From assembly GCA_937975715.1 (NCBI GenBank), contig CALJUA010000066.1:1-16486 (forward strand): a DNA stretch of 16,486 nucleotides, given 5' to 3'. Positions within the stretch are counted from its first letter, which is position 1; every line of letters begins with the position of its first letter. Shown here piece by piece: positions 1 to 6,010 of the stretch. The stretch comes from an uncultured Candidatus Planktophila sp. (GTDB lineage: Bacteria > Actinomycetota > Actinomycetes > Nanopelagicales > Nanopelagicaceae). The notes beneath the pieces are model-generated. The model had not been told where the DNA came from and ran no database searches. It saw only the letters and a program-made list of their open reading frames with translations. A program made the position numbers and the translations under genes.

Positions 1-908
1 GCAATAAAGAGAAGCGCCATTCCTGGAGCCTCGTAGATACCGCGTGACTTTGCCTCGATGATGCGGTTTTCAATTTGATCAGCCATGCCAAGTCCATGGC
101 GACCACCAATTGCGTTTGCTTCTTGCATGAGAGCAACAACATCGGTGAAATCTTTACCGTTGATTGCAACGGGGCGACCCTGAACAAATTGGATACGTAC
201 ATCTTCTGATGGGATGCTGACTGAAGAATCCCAGAACTTGACGCCCATGATTGGCGAAACGATTTCGATTGATGCATCGAGGTTCTCGAGGTTCTTTGCC
301 TCATGGGTTGCGCCCAAGATATTGGCATCAGTCGAGTAAGCCTTTTCGACGCTATCGCGGTATGGGAAATTGTGAGCGACTAGCCACTCAGACATCTCTT
401 TACGACCACCAAGCTCGCGCACGAAATCTTCATCGAGCCAAGGCTTGTAGATGCGTAGGTTTGGATTAGCGAGAAGGCCGTAGCGATAGAAACGCTCAAT
501 GTCGTTGCCCTTGTATGTAGAACCATCGCCCCAAATCTCCACATTGTCGCTGAGCATCGCGCGCACGAGAAGAGTTCCGGTAACTGCGCGACCCAATGGA
601 GTTGTATTGAAATACTGCTTTCCGCCAGAGCGAATATGGAACGCTCCGCAGGCAATAGCTGCAAGGCCTTCTTCAACGAGTGGGGTCTTGCAATCGATCA
701 ATCGTGAGATTTCAGCGCCGTATTCCTTGGCACGATCTGGAACAGTTTCGATATTGCTCTCGTCGTATTGGCCGAGGTCTGCGGTGTAGGTGCAAGGAAC
801 TGCTCCCTTGTCGCGCATCCATGCAACAGCTACAGATGTATCGAGACCACCAGAAAAGGCGATACCGACTTTTTCGCCAACGGGAAGAGATGCAAGAACC
901 TTAGACAT
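1..908 (-). CDS. argG: Argininosuccinate synthase, partial (C-terminus beyond left edge)
   Basis: Joins citrulline and aspartate using ATP to give argininosuccinate, the penultimate cytosolic step of arginine synthesis. The N-type PP-loop AFSGGLDTS is at residues 17-25. Further hallmarks are YFNTTPLGRAVTG, IWGDGSTYKGNDIERFYRYG, ELGGRKEMSE, KAYSTDANILGATHEAKNLE and GGRHGLGMADQIENRIIEAK. These match the long E. coli-type enzyme (about 447 residues) almost segment by segment, rather than the shorter roughly 400-residue form common in many bacteria. About 302 codons are visible; the remaining third lies outside the window. The start is ATG at 908-906; a -10-like TAGACT lies seven bases upstream and no ribosome binding site is evident, so the mRNA may be leaderless. 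The upstream methyltransferase on the same strand ends ten bases before this start. No other arginine genes are visible here. Confidence 0.96.
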   Translation of the reverse strand, partial: MSKVLASLPVGEKVGIAFSGGLDTSVAVAWMRDKGAVPCTYTADLGQYDESNIETVPDRAKEYGAEISRLIDCKTPLVEEGLAAIACGAFHIRSGGKQYFNTTPLGRAVTGTLLVRAMLSDNVEIWGDGSTYKGNDIERFYRYGLLANPNLRIYKPWLDEDFVRELGGRKEMSEWLVAHNFPYRDSVEKAYSTDANILGATHEAKNLENLDASIEIVSPIMGVKFWDSSVSIPSEDVRIQFVQGRPVAINGKDFTDVVALMQEANAIGGRHGLGMADQIENRIIEAKSRGIYEAPGMALLFI

Positions 909-915
909 GGGGCAA

Positions 916-921
916 AGTCTA
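916..921 (-). promoter_or_regulatory. Candidate -10 hexamer for leaderless argG
   Basis: TAGACT on the minus strand ends seven bases before the argG ATG. Its first three bases are the TAG stop codon of the upstream methyltransferase, so one triplet may serve both purposes. No good -35 was seen. Confidence 0.45.
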
Positions 922-2103
922 ACGGTTCAATTTCGCCGCAAGTACGGGCGTTACTCCCCACATTGAGATCATGGATTGGTAACGCTCGATCTCGCCTGAT
1001 TCTGGCTCAGCACCTGTCTTGACCGCTCGGATCATGAGATTTCGAGGTGTGTGCTCTCCCCCGATGAACTCAATTGCATCCACTCGATAGCCGTGCAACT
1101 TCATCAACTGAATGCGCAGTGAATCGGTAATCAGGTCACCGAGGCGTTCGCGCATGATTCCGTGGCGAGTAATGAGTGACCATGGCTCAGGTGCGACTTT
1201 CATCTGCGCCTGAATGTCGTGATGACAGCAAGGAGCAAAGAGAGTCAGTGGCACATCCCGATTGAGAGCCCAAGCAATAGAGTCATCGGTGGCTGTATCG
1301 CAGGCATGTAGCGCAATCGCGACATCTGCCTCGTTGATAGAAGTTGTTGAGATCTCTTCAGCTAAGAATGAGATGGAGTCTTCGATTCCAAGAGAACGAG
1401 CAATCGCGTTATTGCGATCGCGAGATGCCGGGCGAATATCAATTCCTGCGACCTTGACCGGAATCCCGGCGCTCTTCAAATATTGATGTGCTGCAAATGT
1501 TAGATAGGCATGGCCACAACCTAAATCGACTACGCGCAAAGGATGAGCATCGGTTGGTCTTTCGATATGCCCGGCAGAGATTGCATCGTTGAGAGTTGGG
1601 ATTAAGAGCCTTAAGAATTCTTCAACCTGCTTGTACTTATCCATCTTGGAGGGCTTGATAGAACCATTGGAATCCGCGATTCCGACTTCACGTAAGAATG
1701 GATCAGAAGAATCCAGGAGTCTTTTCTTACTACGGTCATGACTGAGGTCGCGCGTGGAAGCATTTTTGCTTCGCGACAAAAGCGGCACGCCTTTCTTGGA
1801 GATTCTCAAAGAGAGAGTCTCGCCCTCTAAATCAATATGAAAATTTGCATAACCTGCATCAACAAATTCATTGAATGGAAAAAGGTTAGGCGAGTAATTC
1901 TTGGAAGTCATCTGTCGACCATCGCTAAAACTCACCTGTAGAGCTAATCCATCTTTGAGTTGGACTGGGCGAATATCTAAGCGCTCATGCTCTGGGTACA
2001 TATTTCGGCGTCGACCAGAAAAAACTGCCCGAACAAATCGCTCATCCTCAGAGATTGTGCGCTGTACTTCGAGCAGTGCGCTCTCCAGGTCCTTCTCGCT
2101 CAT
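919..2103 (-). CDS. Class I SAM-dependent methyltransferase, METTL25/Trm13-like
   Basis: Predicted SAM-dependent methyltransferase of 394 residues with unknown substrate. The SAM-binding motif I is VVDLGCGHAYLTF at about residues 191-203, followed by VAGIDIRP (motif II acidic residue). Two later signatures, IALHACDTATDDSI and FAPCCHHDIQ, resemble the LHACGDLT and SCCYH-type motifs of the Methyltransf_32/METTL25/Trm13 group. The N-terminal 160 residues carry no recognised domain; they contain basic stretches such as SKKRL, which would suit RNA or ribosome binding (inference). The start chosen is ATG at 2103-2101 because a TAGCAT -10-like box lies seven bases upstream. A TTG at 2136 would add 11 residues and overlap the divergent terC gene, so it was not preferred. 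It precedes argG on the same strand, but no functional link is apparent. Confidence 0.82.
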   Translation of the reverse strand: MSEKDLESALLEVQRTISEDERFVRAVFSGRRRNMYPEHERLDIRPVQLKDGLALQVSFSDGRQMTSKNYSPNLFPFNEFVDAGYANFHIDLEGETLSLRISKKGVPLLSRSKNASTRDLSHDRSKKRLLDSSDPFLREVGIADSNGSIKPSKMDKYKQVEEFLRLLIPTLNDAISAGHIERPTDAHPLRVVDLGCGHAYLTFAAHQYLKSAGIPVKVAGIDIRPASRDRNNAIARSLGIEDSISFLAEEISTTSINEADVAIALHACDTATDDSIAWALNRDVPLTLFAPCCHHDIQAQMKVAPEPWSLITRHGIMRERLGDLITDSLRIQLMKLHGYRVDAIEFIGGEHTPRNLMIRAVKTGAEPESGEIERYQSMISMWGVTPVLAAKLNR

Positions 2104-2110
2104 GTCTTTA

Positions 2111-2116
2111 ATGCTA
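2111..2116 (-). promoter_or_regulatory. Candidate -10 hexamer for leaderless methyltransferase gene
   Basis: TAGCAT on the minus strand, seven bases before the ATG at 2103. It shares two bases (2115-2116) with the candidate -10 of the divergent terC gene. Confidence 0.4.
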
Positions 2117-2120
2117 GCCT
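2115..2120 (+). promoter_or_regulatory. Candidate -10 hexamer for leaderless terC
   Basis: TAGCCT on the plus strand ends exactly six bases before the terC ATG at 2127, so transcription would begin at or next to the start codon. It overlaps the opposing methyltransferase -10. Confidence 0.4.
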
Positions 2121-2126
2121 TCCGCA

Positions 2127-3023
2127 ATGATTTCAACCACTAACTGGCTCATCACAATCATTGCACTCACTATTGTGGTCATAATCGATTTCTCGTGGGC
2201 GATTGCAAATCGCCAAAAAGAAACCTCAATGCGTGAGGTTACTTTATGGTCAATCTTCTACGTCTCCTTGGCGATCGCCTTCGGAATCTTCATGGGTTAT
2301 TGGTTGGATCCGCAGAGCCAGAAGGAATTTTTTGCAGGTTGGCTCACTGAATATTCACTCTCATTCGATAACCTCTTTGTATTCGTCATCATTTTGACCA
2401 AGCTCAAGATTTCAAAGGAACGCCAGCAGCTTGCTCTTCTTATCGGCATCCTTTTTGCTCTCGTGCTTCGCATCGTCGCAATTTCAGTTGGCGCTAAGGT
2501 CATTGAAGAATTCCAACAGGTCTTCTTCCTCTTTGGTGCTTTCCTCATCTACACCGCGGTTACGCTCTTTATGGAAAGCAGCGGAGACGAGCATGAAGAG
2601 AAAGAGAGCAAGATTGTTTCCTATCTCTCTAGTAAGGGCGTTCAGCCATTCACAATCGCGCTGATTACCTTAGGAGCTACAGATCTCATCTTCGCTCTTG
2701 ATTCAATCCCAGCAATCTTTGGGCTTACTCAGAATGTGTACATCGTTATCACGGCAAATATTTTTGCCCTCATGGGACTTCGCCAGCTCTACTTCTTAAT
2801 TGGTGGCTTGATGCAACGCCTAGTCCACATCGGCAAGGGGCTATCTGTAGTTCTTGGATTTATCGGCGTGAAATTGATTTTCCATGCATTCCACGGAATC
2901 GATATCCATGAAATTGCCGGTATCCATCTACCAGAAATTACGATTGCTCAATCACTCACTGTCATTGTTAGCTGCCTCGGCATCGCAACAGTGACAAGCC
3001 TTATCTCTACTCGCGAAAAGTAG
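2127..3023 (+). CDS. TerC/Alx-family integral membrane protein
   Basis: Polytopic inner-membrane protein of 298 residues, the usual length for the TerC/Alx family, with about eight or nine hydrophobic segments. Characterised members are linked to manganese export or to metallation of secreted proteins, and others to tellurite resistance. Family signatures are visible: SLSFDNLFVFVIILTK near residue 80 and ATDLIFALDSIPAIFGLTQN near residue 185, each holding the conserved acidic residue (FDN, LDS), followed by IFALMGLRQLYFLIGGLM. A hydrophilic acidic loop (SSGDEHEEKESK) separates the halves. No tellurite operon partners (TerD/E-like) are nearby, which favours the metal-homeostasis role over tellurite resistance. 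It is divergent from the methyltransferase, and its last 17 bases overlap the end of the convergent kinase gene. Confidence 0.93.
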   Translation: MISTTNWLITIIALTIVVIIDFSWAIANRQKETSMREVTLWSIFYVSLAIAFGIFMGYWLDPQSQKEFFAGWLTEYSLSFDNLFVFVIILTKLKISKERQQLALLIGILFALVLRIVAISVGAKVIEEFQQVFFLFGAFLIYTAVTLFMESSGDEHEEKESKIVSYLSSKGVQPFTIALITLGATDLIFALDSIPAIFGLTQNVYIVITANIFALMGLRQLYFLIGGLMQRLVHIGKGLSVVLGFIGVKLIFHAFHGIDIHEIAGIHLPEITIAQSLTVIVSCLGIATVTSLISTREK

Positions 3024-4230
3024 GAACTTCAGCCGCAACGGCTAGACCACCGAGCGCGCTCTTGCGCAGAGTAAGTTTTCCGCCTTGCTTCTCGATCACT
3101 GCTGCCATGATGCTCATTCCAAGGCCAGATCCACCACTCTCTCGAGAGCGTGACTTGTCGAAACGATTAAGAGATTGAATGTTTTCGCGGTAGGCGGTTT
3201 CAGGCAATCCTTTGCCACCGTCTTCGATGGTCAGCGATGCGCTCTTTCCCATAAGTCGAAGTGAAATTCGAACTGGAACATCTTCATCTGTATGACGTGA
3301 AATGTTTATGAGTGCATTTTGAATAAACCGGGATAGATAATCTCTCACACCTGAAATTGCAATCTCGCTCTTTACATCTATCTCCACGGTGCGCTTTGGA
3401 TGCAGTGTCGCAAAGTCTTCGCCGTGGGCCTTCACTAAAGCGCTGAGATCAATGACTTCTAAATCTCGCTGAGCGCTCTCCCCTAGTTCGGCAAGGAGAA
3501 GCAGATCATGGATAAGGTTTTCCATGCGGCCAATCTCCGAATTCACTCTCCCAAAGGCGCGCACTTTATCTTCATCAGAAGTCATCATGCCCTTACTTAA
3601 CATTTCCACGTAGCCCTTGATCACCGTAAGAGGTGTGCGTAATTCATGGGAAGCATCCCCGAGAAATGCCTGCATCTTTTCCAATGCGATTGCATCATCT
3701 CGCTGCTTCAAGCGGCGGATATATAAAGATAGAAAGAGGAAGACTAGTAGGGAGGTGAGTACTGTTATGAGAGCTACAGTCACTAAACCTGCCTTCAGTT
3801 TGCCGTGAGCATCTTCAGAAGATGCTGCTACGACAAGATAATCACCGCCTGAAATTTCATGCGCTCTATAGCGGTAGTCATGAACGCCGGATCCGTCTCG
3901 AACTTCTTTTGTCGCGAAAACAACCTGCGGAATTGATATTTCATTGAAGAGTTCAATCGTCGACTCATTAACTGTTGTAATTGAGCCATCGCGAGAAATG
4001 AGAAAGAGCGAAACATCGAGTGAGAACTGATCGATGTGGAAGAGGGCGGCGCTAAGCTCTTGATTAGGGGCCTGAATCGCATCATCGACAGTTGAATTGA
4101 TTGCGGTATCGATAGCCTGGAGAGAACTTTGATAGCTCTGCACAGTGACTAAAGTGCCGATAGATGCTGTCAGAGTTGTTGCGATTCCTAGTGTGACTAA
4201 TCGCAACTTTGCCGTAGAAGAGAGCTTCAC
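3007..4230 (-). CDS. Membrane sensor histidine kinase
   Basis: Sensor kinase of 407 residues, partner of the adjacent response regulator. A first transmembrane helix lies near residues 11-33, an extracytoplasmic sensor region of about 110 residues follows, and a second helix lies near 148-171. No clear HAMP domain is seen; a short linker leads directly to the HisKA box GDASHELRTPL with phospho-acceptor His195. The HATPase domain shows an N-box-like QNALINISRHT (about 304-314), G1 IEDGGKGLP (335-343) and G2 GGSGLGMSI. The start is GTG at 4230, sharing GTGA with the TGA stop of the regulator, which implies translational coupling. The sensed signal cannot be read from the sequence; the sensor region has no recognised fold. 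Its 3' end overlaps terC by 17 bases. Confidence 0.93.
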   Translation of the reverse strand: MKLSSTAKLRLVTLGIATTLTASIGTLVTVQSYQSSLQAIDTAINSTVDDAIQAPNQELSAALFHIDQFSLDVSLFLISRDGSITTVNESTIELFNEISIPQVVFATKEVRDGSGVHDYRYRAHEISGGDYLVVAASSEDAHGKLKAGLVTVALITVLTSLLVFLFLSLYIRRLKQRDDAIALEKMQAFLGDASHELRTPLTVIKGYVEMLSKGMMTSDEDKVRAFGRVNSEIGRMENLIHDLLLLAELGESAQRDLEVIDLSALVKAHGEDFATLHPKRTVEIDVKSEIAISGVRDYLSRFIQNALINISRHTDEDVPVRISLRLMGKSASLTIEDGGKGLPETAYRENIQSLNRFDKSRSRESGGSGLGMSIMAAVIEKQGGKLTLRKSALGGLAVAAEVPTFRE

Positions 4231-4913
4231 TTCTTCTCAGGCTGGAGCTGGAAACCAACTCCGCGAACAGTTTTGATGCCTTCAAATCCATCCTTATGAA
4301 GTTTCTTACGAAGGTATGAAATATAGGTATCAACTACGGTTGTCTCTGTCTCGAAGTTAATACCCCACACCTCTTCAAGTAGGAAGCTCTTGCTGAGAAC
4401 GCGCCCTTTAGACTCAAGGAGAACGTGGAGCAATCTAAATTCTGTCGGAGATAAATCGATTACCACATCATTGAAGGTCACCTTGTGCGACTCTTCATCC
4501 AAAGTAATTGGACCAACCGCCAATACAGACGGAACAACTTCAGTGAAATGTGAGCGACGCAAAATTGCACGTACGCGAAGCACGAGTTCTTCTAGACCAA
4601 ACGGTTTAGTTACATAGTCATCAGCACCAAGAGTTAATCCACGTGTGATATCTGCTCGATCACCTCGCGCACTGAGCATCAACGCAGGAGTGTTATCGCC
4701 ATTGCCGCGAATTCTTTCGATAAATTCAAATCCGTCCATCAATGGCATGTTGATATCGACTATTAAAAGATCGGGCTTGACGGTGCGTAGCAGGGTCTGA
4801 GCCACCATCGCATCTGCTGCTGCAACGGTTTCAAATCCAGCAAGCTTGAGGGCATCGGCTAGAAGCTCGCGGACTCCAGCCTCATCATCGATAATCATGA
4901 TTAGTTGAGCCAT
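4227..4913 (-). CDS. OmpR/PhoB-family response regulator
   Basis: DNA-binding response regulator of 228 residues. The N-terminal receiver domain has the acidic pair Asp9-Asp10, the phospho-acceptor Asp53 in LLIVDINMPLMDG, the switch Ser in ALMLSARGD and Lys in DDYVTKPFG. The C-terminal winged helix (about 130-225) has the family features LSPTEFRLLHVLLESKGRVLS and TVVDTYISYLRKKL, with VRGVGFQL at the end. It is the first gene of a two-gene operon with the histidine kinase, joined by a four-base overlap. The ATG at 4913 lies at the centre of a perfect 20-base palindrome and six bases after a TACAGT -10-like box, so autoregulation is plausible. It is divergent from the exported-protein gene, the most likely local target. 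Which named actinobacterial system it corresponds to cannot be decided here. Confidence 0.95.
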   Translation of the reverse strand: MAQLIMIIDDEAGVRELLADALKLAGFETVAAADAMVAQTLLRTVKPDLLIVDINMPLMDGFEFIERIRGNGDNTPALMLSARGDRADITRGLTLGADDYVTKPFGLEELVLRVRAILRRSHFTEVVPSVLAVGPITLDEESHKVTFNDVVIDLSPTEFRLLHVLLESKGRVLSKSFLLEEVWGINFETETTVVDTYISYLRKKLHKDGFEGIKTVRGVGFQLQPEKK

Positions 4914-4922
4914 GGCTCAACT
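4903..4922. promoter_or_regulatory. Perfect 20-base palindrome over the response-regulator start
   Basis: Two 10-base arms (AGTTGAGCCA and TGGCTCAACT) are perfect inverted complements with no spacer. The centre falls inside the regulator's start codon. The palindrome overlaps the presumed -10 box and transcription start, a typical position for a repressor or autoregulatory operator. It is unlike the direct repeats usually bound by OmpR-family proteins, so another regulator may bind here. Confidence 0.5.
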
Positions 4923-4925
4923 GTA
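4920..4925 (-). promoter_or_regulatory. Candidate -10 hexamer for the two-component operon
   Basis: TACAGT on the minus strand, exactly six bases before the regulator ATG, consistent with a leaderless transcript. It partly overlaps the palindrome at 4903-4922. Confidence 0.45.
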
Positions 4926-4951
4926 GCGACACACATCTGAGAAATGACCTT

Positions 4952-4968
4952 TTCACAGAATCTTCACA
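4952..4968 (+). promoter_or_regulatory. PhoP-box-like direct repeat TTCACA-N5-TTCACA
   Basis: TTCACA at 4952-4957 recurs at 4963-4968 with exact 11-base periodicity, that is, one helical turn. Mycobacterial PhoP sites (TCACAGC-like units) and streptomycete PHO boxes (GTTCACC-like units) use the same spacing and core. It sits 24-40 bases before the exported-protein start and between the two divergent genes, so the adjacent OmpR-type regulator is the obvious candidate binder. Confidence 0.5.
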
Positions 4969-4991
4969 TGTTGCTCGGTCACACTATGGCC

Positions 4992-5423
4992 ATGAGAAAA
5001 CAGTGGGGCAGAAAGGTAGCGGCACTCGCCACTATTACAACCCTCGCTTTATCCTCCCCATTCAGTGCCTATGCGGATTCAACACCTTCTCCTGCACCTG
5101 AGGCTTCGCGCACTGCCTTTGAGCAGTACCGAATTGATCGTGAGAATTATTTGATCGCAGTAAAACAGCGAAGCGCGATGATCAGAAATATAAATATTGC
5201 ATTTAAGAACGCGTGCGATAAAGCCACATCAGAATTCAAAAGCGCGATGTCAGTTGCGCGCACTCCAGATCAGAAAAACGCAGCTGTGACAGCACGCAAA
5301 AATGCAATCAGTGCGGCAATTATCGCTCGCGATACATCGATTGCAGCTCTTGGCGCAGAACCAGTAGCACCTATCGAGCCTCTGAAACCAATGAAGATTT
5401 CGGGGAAGAACAAGTCTCGCTAA
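4992..5423 (+). CDS. Small exported Ala/Lys-rich protein of unknown function
   Basis: No family recognised. The 143-residue product starts with a convincing Sec signal peptide: basic MRKQWGRK, hydrophobic core to about residue 20, and a likely cut after SAYA (residue 28). The mature part (about 115 residues) opens with a Ser/Pro-rich stretch, followed by a charged, alanine-rich, probably helical segment containing EQYRIDRENYLIAVKQR and KNAISAAIIARDTSIAAL. It ends with a proline-rich, basic tail. There is no lipobox, LPXTG or further membrane helix. The only cysteine seen is in NACDKA. The start at ATG 4992 (or the adjacent ATG 4986) fits the signal peptide; an ATG at 4944 would place the upstream repeat inside the gene and spoil the leader. 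CACACT lies six bases before 4992 as a weak -10. Divergent from the two-component operon, it may be its target (inference). Confidence 0.75.
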   Translation: MRKQWGRKVAALATITTLALSSPFSAYADSTPSPAPEASRTAFEQYRIDRENYLIAVKQRSAMIRNINIAFKNACDKATSEFKSAMSVARTPDQKNAAVTARKNAISAAIIARDTSIAALGAEPVAPIEPLKPMKISGKNKSR

Positions 5424-5765
5424 TTAATCAGCAAGAGGCATAGTGCGAATGGTCTCGCGCTTGTGGTCCTTGTTCTTCTCATGAATCTTTCGAATTTGTA
5501 ATTCAATACTTTTAATCGCAACATCAAATGCAGCAACGTCATTGAACTCAGATGCTTCTGCACGAAGAGCTGGACCCGATCCATGTGAAGCAATTACAAC
5601 ATGGTGGGAATGCTTACCCTGGCGAGGGTTCTGCTCATGAGTTACCTCAACTTCGATGCGATCTATTTGCACGCTAAATCGCTCCATAGATTGGAGTTTC
5701 TCTTCTGCGATTGCTTGGAAGTCACTTGCAAGATTTGCATGACGTGTATGAATATTGATTTTCAC
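5424..5765 (-). CDS. hpf: Ribosome hibernation promoting factor, short form
   Basis: Short HPF/RaiA (sigma-54 modulation/S30EA) family protein of 113 residues. Such proteins bind in the tRNA/mRNA channel of the 30S subunit and inactivate ribosomes in slow growth. The sequence begins MKINIHTRHANLASDFQAIAEEKL and continues with the beta-strand pattern DRIEVEVTHEQNPRQGKHSHHVVI, then the helix AAFDVAIKSIELQIRKIHEKNKDHKR. The C-terminal dimerisation domain of long HPF, usual in actinobacteria (over 200 residues in total), is absent. The gene stops cleanly with TAA at 5424-5426, so this is not a visible frameshift. The start is GTG at 5765; CATCCT six bases upstream could be a -10 for a leaderless transcript. 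Its end abuts the stop of the convergent exported-protein gene with no bases between them. Confidence 0.88.
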   Translation of the reverse strand: MKINIHTRHANLASDFQAIAEEKLQSMERFSVQIDRIEVEVTHEQNPRQGKHSHHVVIASHGSGPALRAEASEFNDVAAFDVAIKSIELQIRKIHEKNKDHKRETIRTMPLAD

Positions 5766-5771
5766 TTCTCA

Positions 5772-5777
5772 AGGATG
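5772..5777 (-). promoter_or_regulatory. Candidate -10 hexamer for leaderless hpf
   Basis: CATCCT on the minus strand, six bases before the GTG start. It keeps the key A2 and T6 of the -10 element but not T1, so support is weak. Confidence 0.25.
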
Positions 5778-5827
5778 TCACTTCTGTATGGCAAATGTAA
5801 GAGGGAACGCCTACGACTTAAAAAAGA

Positions 5828-5974
5828 TTAAGCATCCTCAAATTCATCTTCATCGATCCAAGCATCGGTCTCTGAATCTTCTTGCTTTTCAACCCAGCTA
5901 AGGAAAGTAGCGACAGCTTTGAAGGCGAGTACGGTCATCGTAATCGCAGCAAGGAGTCGTCGTATTGCTTTCAT
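5828..5974 (-). CDS. 48-residue single-pass membrane miniprotein with acidic tail
   Basis: A short open frame, ATG at 5974 to TAA at 5830-5828. The product begins MKAIRRLLAAITMTVLAF, a basic N-terminus and hydrophobic helix spanning roughly residues 6-27. It then has a strongly acidic tail (EKQEDSETDAWIDEDEFED) with about half acidic residues. The positive-inside pattern suggests the short N-terminus is cytoplasmic. TATTTT lies exactly six bases before the ATG, matching the leaderless promoter geometry of neighbouring genes. It fills the otherwise empty gap between the transsulfuration enzyme (37 bases upstream) and hpf (62 bases downstream). The function is unknown and I do not recognise a family. 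The main alternative is a chance frame, but the promoter, membrane segment and amphipathic organisation argue against that. Confidence 0.65.
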   Translation of the reverse strand: MKAIRRLLAAITMTVLAFKAVATFLSWVEKQEDSETDAWIDEDEFEDA

Positions 5975-5980
5975 GGCTTC

Positions 5981-5986
5981 AAAATA
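5981..5986 (-). promoter_or_regulatory. Candidate -10 hexamer for the miniprotein gene
   Basis: TATTTT on the minus strand, exactly six bases before the ATG at 5974; a good match to TANNNT and to the leaderless spacing used elsewhere in the window. Confidence 0.45.
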
Positions 5987-6010
5987 CTCTCTTTTGCTTC
6001 AGATTGCCTG

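Noticed and set aside
3031..3043. AGCCG-CAA-CGGCT hairpin just after the terC stop
   Set aside because: Only five pairs, no following T run, and it lies within the kinase coding sequence; not a convincing terminator.
5816..5832. CTTAA/TTAAG stem around an oligo-T run after the miniprotein gene
   Set aside because: Five pairs, mostly A-T; stability is too low for a terminator.
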